Translations under genes and position numbers: made by a program | Notes under the pieces: generated by a model | What the model saw: only the letters and a program-made list of their open reading frames with translations | Database searches by the model: none | Told to the model about the DNA's origin: nothing | Assembly: GCA_030151135.1 (NCBI GenBank) | Contig: JASLEQ010000503.1 | Location: 1 to 5,169, forward strand | DNA length: 5,169 nucleotides | DNA from: Candidatus Sulfotelmatobacter sp. | Lineage (GTDB): Bacteria > Acidobacteriota > Terriglobia > Terriglobales > SbA1 | Direction: 5' to 3' | Part shown: positions 1 through 5,169 of the stretch, one piece after another | Layout: each line of letters starts with the position of its first letter | Position numbering within the stretch: the stretch's first letter is position 1

Positions 1-1
1 C

Positions 2-724
2 AATGGCGCGCAAATCATCATCGACCAATTCCTGGTGGCAGGCGAAGACAAGTGGGACTTGCTATCGGGGGTGGTGTTGCTGCTGCCCCACGGACATGAA
101 GGCCAGGGTCCGGAGCACTCGAGCGCACGCATCGAGCGCTACCTGCAGCTTTGCGCGCGGGACAACATGCAGGTCTGTCAGCCGTCGAATGCGGCGCAAT
201 ATTTCCATTTGCTGCGTAGGCAGGCATTACGAAAGTGGCGGAAGCCGCTAGTGTGCTTCACGCCTAAGAGCATGCTTCGACATCCGGAAGCGGTGTCGCC
301 ATTGAGTGACCTGTCGCGGCCCCGTTTCGAGCCAGTGGTGCCTGATCGCGAAGTGCAGAATGTAGAACGTGTGTTGCTGTGCACGGGCAAAATCGGGCAT
401 GAACTTCGCATGGAGCGTCGACGTCGGAAAGACACATCGACGGCGATTCTCATGCTCGACGAGATCTATCCTTTCCCCGAACGCGAACTCGAAGACGCGT
501 TAGCGCAGCATCCCAACGCGCGCGATTTTGTGTGGGTGCAGGAAGAGCCGGCCAACATGGGAGCGCTTTCGTTTGTGGAACCACGACTCCGCAGACTGCT
601 TGGGCCCGGAGTCAGAACGATCAAGCGCGCCGCCAGCGCAACGCCTGCAACGGGCTCTCACAAAGCGCACGAGCTGGAACAAAAAACTTTGTTGAACATG
701 GCGTTCACAACAATCAAAAGTTAA
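2..724 (+). CDS. sucA: 2-oxoglutarate dehydrogenase E1 component, C-terminal part (5' end outside window)
   Basis: This is the thiamine-diphosphate-dependent E1 subunit of the 2-oxoglutarate dehydrogenase complex. It decarboxylates 2-oxoglutarate and passes the succinyl group to the lipoyl arm of E2 in the cytoplasmic TCA cycle. Only the last 240 residues are visible; the reading frame is open from base 2, and full-length E1 proteins have about 900 residues or more. The match to the family C-terminus is clear. LLPHGHEGQGPEHSSARIER (visible residues 27-46) is the transketolase-like pyrimidine-binding region signature. It is followed by RYLQLC, NMQVCQPSNAAQ, LRRQALRKWRKPLV and a TPKSMLRHPEAVS stretch. 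The E1-specific C-terminal domain then shows LLCTGKI, EIYPFPE, FVWVQEEPANMGA (about 176-188) and the closing SATPATG motif. The extreme tail, after SATPATG, differs from enterobacterial SucA. The gene ends in TAA and a terminator follows 27 bases later, with no sucB directly behind it. Family assignment is firm; the active-site domain lies outside the window. Confidence 0.96.
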   Translation, partial: NGAQIIIDQFLVAGEDKWDLLSGVVLLLPHGHEGQGPEHSSARIERYLQLCARDNMQVCQPSNAAQYFHLLRRQALRKWRKPLVCFTPKSMLRHPEAVSPLSDLSRPRFEPVVPDREVQNVERVLLCTGKIGHELRMERRRRKDTSTAILMLDEIYPFPERELEDALAQHPNARDFVWVQEEPANMGALSFVEPRLRRLLGPGVRTIKRAASATPATGSHKAHELEQKTLLNMAFTTIKS

Positions 725-750
725 GTTACGTAAAAAAGTGTAAGAGAAAC

Positions 751-783
751 GCCGCGCTTCTCGAGCGCGGCTTTTTTGTTTTT
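751..783 (+). terminator. Intrinsic terminator of sucA
   Basis: A perfect 7-bp GC-only stem (GCCGCGC at 751-757 pairing with GCGCGGC at 765-771) encloses a 7-base loop, TTCTCGA. It is followed at once by six T, one G and five T. This is a textbook Rho-independent terminator on the plus strand. It ends the sucA transcript and separates it from the receptor gene. The opposite strand has AAAAAAGTG upstream of the stem in plus orientation, so some activity for minus-strand transcripts is conceivable, but no minus-strand gene needs it here. Confidence 0.92.
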
Positions 784-816
784 GGTCGTAGCGCGAGAGA
801 ATTTTCTTATGGAATT

Positions 817-844
817 TTGGAGGCATTGTTGAAGCGTTTATAAA
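817..844 (+). promoter_or_regulatory. Candidate sigma-70-type promoter for the receptor gene
   Basis: TATAAA at 839-844 matches the -10 consensus at five of six positions. A weak -35 candidate, TTGGAG (817-822), lies 16 bases upstream and keeps the TTG core. Transcription would start near 851 and leave a leader of about 130 bases before the start codon. Since sucA has its own terminator, the receptor gene needs a promoter somewhere in 784-968, and this is the best match I found by eye. The -35 box is poor, so the call is tentative. Confidence 0.3.
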
Positions 845-968
845 AACTCGTAGCCATTCGTAAATCAGTTTTCCATATCGCTGAAAAGACGTGAGCAGGT
901 TTGGTGAGACTCTTGCAGTGGAGAGGTCAGGTATTGAGCTCGAACTATGTCAGTGCCTACCTTGAAGC

Positions 969-974
969 GGAGAG
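969..974 (+). promoter_or_regulatory. Ribosome binding site of the TonB-dependent receptor gene
   Basis: GGAGAG lies six bases upstream of the ATG at 981, which is good Shine-Dalgarno spacing. It supports ATG 981 as the start, in agreement with the signal peptide that begins directly at this methionine. Confidence 0.75.
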
Positions 975-980
975 ATGTGA

Positions 981-3900
981 ATGAAAAATGTAAAGAAATT
1001 TTTGACGTTCGGCGTGCTGCTAGCGCTGGCCTCTGTGTTTGCTCTGGGCCAGGCAATCAGCGGCGACCTGGCCGGGACAGTACGGGATGGTTCAGGCGCC
1101 GTGCTGGCGAATGTCACGGTTGAGGCGACGAACATTGCCACGGGCCAAAAGTTGACACAACAGACCACCTCGGTTGGCGAGTACCACTTCGCGAACTTGC
1201 CGGTGGGTCATTACAAAGTCGACGTTAACGCGAATAATTTGAGCGGGGGCTTCGCCGATGTCGAAGTCCAACTCAACAAGACCGCCACTGCCAATGTTGT
1301 GGCGCAGGTCGCAGGGACTGGCACAACTGTCGAAGTCACCGGGCAGACGGAGTCCATTGATACCACCACTGCGCAAATTCAGAATACTTACGAGTTAAAG
1401 CAGACTCAGGATCTACCGTCGGCGTCGGTCGGCCTGGGAGTGTTGAACCTGTCGTTGCTTGACGCAGGTGTAGCCAGCTCGGGCGGCATCGGCGTGGGTA
1501 CCGGTCCCTCGGTTTCCGGCCAGCGTCCCCGCAACAACAATTTCACTGTGGAGGGTGTAGACAACAACAGCAAGTCAGTCACTGGTCCAGTTGTGACGAT
1601 TCCGAACGACGCTGTGCAGAACTTCACGGTGCTGCAAAACCAGTTCCAGCCGGAATTCGGTCACTCCTCCGGCGGCCAATTCAACCAGACGATCGTCAGC
1701 GGCACGAACAAACTTCATGGCCGCCTCTACGAATACTTCCAGAACCGCGATCTCAACGCGATCGACGCGTCGACGGCTCGCACCGAAGCCCCGGGGCCCT
1801 ACACAAACCCGCGCTTCGACAACAACCGGTTTGGTGGCCAGATCGGTGGTCCGATCATTAAGGACAAGCTGTTCTTCTTTACCAACCAGGAATACAACCC
1901 GAATGGCAACGTGACGGGCGGGTACTACGCCTGCGCCCCAACGGCGACCGGCTATGCCCAACTGGCTGCTCTTGCCAATCCGGCAACCAACTACTACACC
2001 GGTCCCAACCAGACCGTTAACGCAAATAACCTGAAGATCTTCCAACAGTACGTAGGCACCGCTCCATCGGTGGCTTCGGCGAGCAGCGCGTGTCCGTCGT
2101 CCACGAAGTGGCAGACAGGCGTCGATCCAGTCACTGGAGCTGCGATTTACGATCCGAATGGCATCGAAACCGGTCTCGTAAACACGAATGGCTCGTGGTA
2201 TCAGAACACTTACACCACGGCGAACAGTATTGACTACAACATTTCGGACAAGGATCAGCTGCGTGGCCGCTGGATTTACCAGCACTACACCAGCCTTGAC
2301 ACCGCGGCGAACATTCCGACCTTCTGGACGCCACTTCCGGTTCGCGACCAGTTGGTCGCCATCAACTGGTACCACACCTTCACCCCGTCGCTGACCAACG
2401 AGTTCCGCGCCGGCTTCAACCGCAACACGCAGTACTACACGGTTGGGAACCAGTCGTTCCCTGGTCTCGATCAATTCCCGAACCTGCAGATCAACGACAT
2501 GGGTGTGCAGATCGGACCTGACCCGAATGCTCCACAGTTCGGCGTACAGAATATCTACCAGGCCACCGAAAACTTGAGCTGGGTGCACGGGCACCACAAC
2601 TTCAAATTTGGTGTGGAAGGACGCAAATACATCTCGCCGCAGGGCTTCACGCAACGTGCGCGTGGCGACTACGAGTACACAAACTTCCAGGGATATCTGG
2701 ATGACGTAGTTCCGGACTACCTCGGCGAACGTTCGACCGGGAGTAACACGTACTATGGCGACCAGAGCGCTATTTATGCGTGGGGTGGCGACGAGTACAA
2801 GGTCAATCAGCACCTTACCGTTGATCTTGGTCTCCGTTATGAATTCACCTCGGTGCCCTACTCGGAGCGTTTGCAGAGCCTCAACGCTGCGGCGAGCGTT
2901 CCCGGGTTGATCAACTTCAGCTCCCCCCAACCGCAGTACACCAACTTCGCTCCACGCATTGGTTTCGCTTACTCACCGGGCACCTCGGGCAACACGTCCA
3001 TTCGCGGCGGTTACGGCCTCGCGTATGACGTATTGTTCGACAACCTTGGCCTTCTCTCGGTACCTCCGCAATTCGGCGGAACCTGCGATGTGGGCAATGG
3101 GCCAACGGCGGCTTGTCCGTACAGTACGACCGGCTTCCTTGCCAATGGCGGCTACCCGGCTGGTAATGGCAGCGGACTGCAAACGTTCCCTGACATACCG
3201 ACGCAGCAGGAGTTCACCTCCGGTTACGTGCCGAATCAGAAGATTCCGTACACGGAAACGTGGAACCTTGGCATTCAGCATATCTTTGCCAACAAGTACA
3301 CGCTGGAGACGCGCTACGTTGGAACCCGTGGCGTTCACCTCCCGGTGCAGGATCAGCTGAACAAGCAGCCTCAAGTCACTGCAGCTAACTACATTCCAAC
3401 CTTCCTTACCCAGCCGACGTCAGCGCAGATCGCGGCAATCCAGCCGTTTACGCAGTCGCCGCTAGGGTCGTTCGTACCGTCGTACATCTCGGGTTGCGCG
3501 GGCGCAGCCTTCGCTTCACCGTGTTTCGCCAGCAGCTTGACGTCTTACCAGCCGTATGGTGGATCGCTCTACCATGGCTTGCAGACCCAGTTGAGTCGGA
3601 ACTTCAGCAACGGTCTTCAATTCCAGGTTGCCTGGACGTGGAGCCATGCTTGGGACAACTCGACGGCCGAGGTCTTCTCGACGCAGCTTACGCCGCGTCG
3701 TCCGCAGAACTCGCAGGACGTAGCGGCTGATTGGGGCACCTCCGCTCTGGATCGTCGTCATCGCGTCACCGTTGAGTTGCTGTATGACTGGGCAGGCTTC
3801 AAGAATTCGAATTGGCTCATGAAGAACGTCCTTTCGAATTGGGAAGTGGCTCCGGTCTACACCTTCCAGTCGCCCGAATACTGGACGGCACAAAGCGGTG

Positions 3901-4394
3901 TGGATTCGAACCTGAACGGAGACGCCGCGCCGGATCGTGTGATTCTGAATCCGACGGGAGTCTCAGGCACGGGTTCGACGGTCACGATGTACACGGTAGG
4001 AACGCCAACGACCAACTCCGCGACCGGGGCGGTTACTGGCGTCTACTATTACGTCGCTGACAATCCGGCCGCTGAATACATCCAGGCCGGAAAAGGTGCG
4101 ATGGCGACAGCGGCACGAAACACCGTGGCCTTGCCGCACATCAACAACTTCGACCTGACGGCGGTTAAGCGCATCAACCTGACGGAACATCAGTCGATCG
4201 AGTTCCAGGCGCAGGCGCTTAACGTCTTCAACCACTCGCAATACGTGGGTGGAAACATCAGCACCGTGAATCTTTTCTCACCGACTTCCATCACGGATTT
4301 CGTGACGGTGAACGGCGCTAACTTCAATCAGCCCCAACTGGCCTTCAGCAACAATCCGCGTACCATGCAGCTTGTGCTGAAGTACATCTTCTAA
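981..4394 (+). CDS. Oar-like TonB-dependent outer-membrane receptor with N-terminal carboxypeptidase-regulatory-like domain
   Basis: A complete 1137-residue outer-membrane protein, within the usual 1000-1200 range for Oar-like receptors. A signal peptide comes first: basic MKNVKK, a hydrophobic core at about 7-22, and likely cleavage near 23-25 (ALGQA). Residues about 26-110 form a carboxypeptidase-regulatory-like beta-sandwich (GTVRDGSGAVLANVTV, then GEYHFANLPVGHYKV). A plug-like region follows at about 115-245, with VEVTGQ, QDLPSA, SGQRPRNNNFTVEGVDNN (179-196) and GHSSGGQFNQTIVSGTNKLH. The rest is a beta-barrel rich in aromatic residues, with typical family blocks LHGRLYEYFQNRDLNA (245-260), RFGGQIGGPIIKDKLFFF (283-300), WTWSHAWDNS (885-894), DRRHR (924-928) and DSNLNGDAAPDR (975-986). 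It ends NPRTMQLVLKYIF; a terminal phenylalanine is the usual outer-membrane beta-barrel insertion signal. Asn, Phe and Tyr codons are mostly AAC, TTC and TAC, which suggests strong expression. The substrate cannot be read from the sequence. Myxococcus Oar is linked to protease secretion, so import is not the only possible role. No susD, tonB or exbB neighbour is present. Confidence 0.93.
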   Translation: MKNVKKFLTFGVLLALASVFALGQAISGDLAGTVRDGSGAVLANVTVEATNIATGQKLTQQTTSVGEYHFANLPVGHYKVDVNANNLSGGFADVEVQLNKTATANVVAQVAGTGTTVEVTGQTESIDTTTAQIQNTYELKQTQDLPSASVGLGVLNLSLLDAGVASSGGIGVGTGPSVSGQRPRNNNFTVEGVDNNSKSVTGPVVTIPNDAVQNFTVLQNQFQPEFGHSSGGQFNQTIVSGTNKLHGRLYEYFQNRDLNAIDASTARTEAPGPYTNPRFDNNRFGGQIGGPIIKDKLFFFTNQEYNPNGNVTGGYYACAPTATGYAQLAALANPATNYYTGPNQTVNANNLKIFQQYVGTAPSVASASSACPSSTKWQTGVDPVTGAAIYDPNGIETGLVNTNGSWYQNTYTTANSIDYNISDKDQLRGRWIYQHYTSLDTAANIPTFWTPLPVRDQLVAINWYHTFTPSLTNEFRAGFNRNTQYYTVGNQSFPGLDQFPNLQINDMGVQIGPDPNAPQFGVQNIYQATENLSWVHGHHNFKFGVEGRKYISPQGFTQRARGDYEYTNFQGYLDDVVPDYLGERSTGSNTYYGDQSAIYAWGGDEYKVNQHLTVDLGLRYEFTSVPYSERLQSLNAAASVPGLINFSSPQPQYTNFAPRIGFAYSPGTSGNTSIRGGYGLAYDVLFDNLGLLSVPPQFGGTCDVGNGPTAACPYSTTGFLANGGYPAGNGSGLQTFPDIPTQQEFTSGYVPNQKIPYTETWNLGIQHIFANKYTLETRYVGTRGVHLPVQDQLNKQPQVTAANYIPTFLTQPTSAQIAAIQPFTQSPLGSFVPSYISGCAGAAFASPCFASSLTSYQPYGGSLYHGLQTQLSRNFSNGLQFQVAWTWSHAWDNSTAEVFSTQLTPRRPQNSQDVAADWGTSALDRRHRVTVELLYDWAGFKNSNWLMKNVLSNWEVAPVYTFQSPEYWTAQSGVDSNLNGDAAPDRVILNPTGVSGTGSTVTMYTVGTPTTNSATGAVTGVYYYVADNPAAEYIQAGKGAMATAARNTVALPHINNFDLTAVKRINLTEHQSIEFQAQALNVFNHSQYVGGNISTVNLFSPTSITDFVTVNGANFNQPQLAFSNNPRTMQLVLKYIF

Positions 4395-4400
4395 TTGCAC

Positions 4401-4422
4401 TCAGGAGAGGAAACTCTCCTGA
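4401..4422 (+). other. 3' UTR hairpin with GAAA tetraloop
   Basis: TCAGGAGAG (4401-4409) pairs perfectly over nine bases with CTCTCCTGA (4414-4422) and encloses the loop GAAA, a stable GNRA tetraloop. It starts six bases after the receptor stop codon. No T tract follows, so it is not a terminator by itself. It could protect the mRNA 3' end from exonucleases or assist the terminator just downstream. That the hairpin can form is visible in the sequence; its role is inferred. Confidence 0.6.
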
Positions 4423-4429
4423 ACTTTCC

Positions 4430-4460
4430 GGCCCGCCTTCTGGCGGGCCTTTTTATTTTT
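4430..4460 (+). terminator. Intrinsic terminator of the receptor gene
   Basis: GGCCCGCC (4430-4437) and GGCGGGCC (4442-4449) form a perfect 8-bp GC stem with a TTCT loop, followed by five T, one A and five T. It is a strong plus-strand Rho-independent terminator in the short gap between two convergent genes. Read on the minus strand, the stem is followed by GGAAAG rather than a T tract, so it is probably a poor terminator for the opposing cyclase gene. Confidence 0.93.
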
Positions 4461-4475
4461 GGCATGTGGAAAGGT

Positions 4476-5168
4476 TCACGCGTTCAGCGCGCGACGAATC
4501 AGTTGGACAAGCGCGGAGGGTTTAAAGGGTTTCACGATCCGATCGAGGCCGTGCATATCGGGAAGGGGCGTCCCAGCGGCTTCAGGACTGAAGAGCAGGA
4601 AGACTTCCGGAGAGCTGCCATGGGGCTCACGTCGCAAAGCGTGCACAAGTTCGGTCGCATTCGTCAGCGCAAGACCGTCAATGACGACGGTGCGCGGCAT
4701 GTCTTTCTTTTCGGCTGCGGCCAGTTCTTTGGCTCCGCCGGCAACGTCGTAATACATATCGACGGAGTACCCACGCATTTCGAGGAGATGCCTCAGCTGC
4801 GCGGAGATCGAGACGTCGTCGCTAATGATCGCTACATCGACACGGGCATCGGCGTGCCCGGTAAGCGAGGAGTAGATGCGGCGCCCTCCCGCCGCCTTCG
4901 CTTTATAGAGTGCTTCATCCGCGAGGCGGTAGAGGGAGTGGAGGTCCTTGCTTTCCTCGGGGAATTCCGCGACGCCACCGCTAAAGGAGACTCGGAAACG
5001 CGTGCCCGGATTGCTTTCAAAATCGTGCGCTTCGAGATGCTCGAGTACCTCGGCCATGCGTTCAATGGCAGCGGCGCGCCGCATGGCAAACATGGCGACG
5101 ATGAACTCCTCGCCTCCCCAGCGCGCAACGACGTCTTCACTGCGGAACGACTGACGCAGAAGTCCGCC
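4476..5168 (-). CDS. Diguanylate cyclase: GGDEF domain followed by a C-terminal receiver domain (N-terminus outside window)
   Basis: The last 230 residues of a c-di-GMP signalling protein; the frame stays open through the right edge, so an in-frame ATG at 5093 is internal, lying after the catalytic motif. The GGDEF domain occupies visible residues 1 to about 100. RWGGEEF (16-22) carries an intact active-site signature. RSED (9-12) lies five residues before it, at the place of the RxxD inhibitory site that binds product c-di-GMP. VSFSGGVAEFPE (60-71) and LYRLADEALYKAKAAGGRR (79-97) complete the domain. It should therefore condense two GTP into c-di-GMP. A receiver domain follows at about 110-230. 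Its acidic pair is D117-D118, the phosphoacceptor candidate is D164 (VVIDG), the switch serine is S194 (LLFS), and the invariant lysine is K213 in VKPF. All key receiver residues are thus present. Receivers usually precede GGDEF; this order is less common, and another sensor or receiver domain may lie upstream. The gene converges with the receptor gene, 81 bases apart. Confidence 0.93.
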   Translation of the reverse strand, partial: GGLLRQSFRSEDVVARWGGEEFIVAMFAMRRAAAIERMAEVLEHLEAHDFESNPGTRFRVSFSGGVAEFPEESKDLHSLYRLADEALYKAKAAGGRRIYSSLTGHADARVDVAIISDDVSISAQLRHLLEMRGYSVDMYYDVAGGAKELAAAEKKDMPRTVVIDGLALTNATELVHALRREPHGSSPEVFLLFSPEAAGTPLPDMHGLDRIVKPFKPSALVQLIRRALNA

Positions 5169-5169
5169 A

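Noticed and set aside
809..832. Seven-codon reading frame (MEFWRHC) with a GAGAGA upstream, as a possible leader peptide
   Set aside because: It lies upstream of the best promoter candidate, has no run of repeated codons and no attenuator pair after it. A chance ATG is the simpler explanation.
975..980. ATGTGA, a start codon followed directly by a stop, just before the receptor start
   Set aside because: It sits immediately against the Shine-Dalgarno sequence with no spacing, so a ribosome could not easily start there. The ATG at 981 has proper spacing.
1575..2930. A 451-codon open frame on the minus strand inside the receptor gene
   Set aside because: It lies fully antisense to a firmly identified gene. 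Its translation is a low-diversity Val/Arg-rich sequence with no recognisable domain, as expected when codons ending in C are read on the opposite strand.
3806..3842. Direct repeat TTCGAATTGG at 3806-3815 and 3833-3842
   Set aside because: The copies are 27 bases apart and in frame, each encoding the same SNW tripeptide in a barrel region. Repeated codons explain it, and there is no sign of a regulatory site.
772..4462. Similar T-rich tails after both terminators (T-runs split by one base, then GG)
   Set aside because: T tracts after terminator stems look alike by function, and the stems themselves are unrelated, so this is not a dispersed repeat.
4476..5093. ATG at 5093 as the true start of the minus-strand cyclase gene
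   Set aside because: The frame is open upstream to the window edge, and that upstream part encodes the GGEEF active-site and RSED inhibitory-site motifs, so the gene starts outside the window.

Overview
The window looks like chromosomal DNA from a moderately GC-rich Gram-negative bacterium, most likely a soil member of the Acidobacteriota. The main reason is the large central gene. It encodes a full-length Oar-like TonB-dependent outer-membrane receptor with an N-terminal carboxypeptidase-regulatory-like domain, a family known to be strongly expanded in that phylum. The taxonomic call is an inference from family and style, because no marker gene is present.

Layout from left to right. Positions 2-724 (+) hold the C-terminal 240 codons of the E1 component of 2-oxoglutarate dehydrogenase (sucA), cut by the left edge. 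A strong intrinsic terminator follows at 751-783. The rest of the 256-base gap to the next gene holds a weak promoter candidate (817-844), an untranslated leader of roughly 130 bases and a good ribosome binding site (969-974). Positions 981-4394 (+) hold the 1137-residue receptor, complete from signal peptide to terminal phenylalanine. Its 3' end carries two hairpins in a row: a 9-bp stem with a GAAA loop (4401-4422), then a classical terminator (4430-4460). Positions 4476-5168 (-) hold the C-terminal 230 codons of a convergent gene, cut by the right edge. It encodes a diguanylate cyclase (GGEEF) domain followed by a complete receiver domain.

The three genes appear to be separate transcription units: TCA-cycle metabolism, an outer-membrane receptor of unknown substrate, and c-di-GMP signalling. 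Nothing in the sequence ties them into one pathway. I see no RNA gene, CRISPR array, insertion sequence, phage gene or other mobile element, and no convincing undescribed system. The most unusual points are the GGDEF-then-receiver domain order, the three cysteine pairs in the receptor, and the terminator directly after sucA where sucB often lies.
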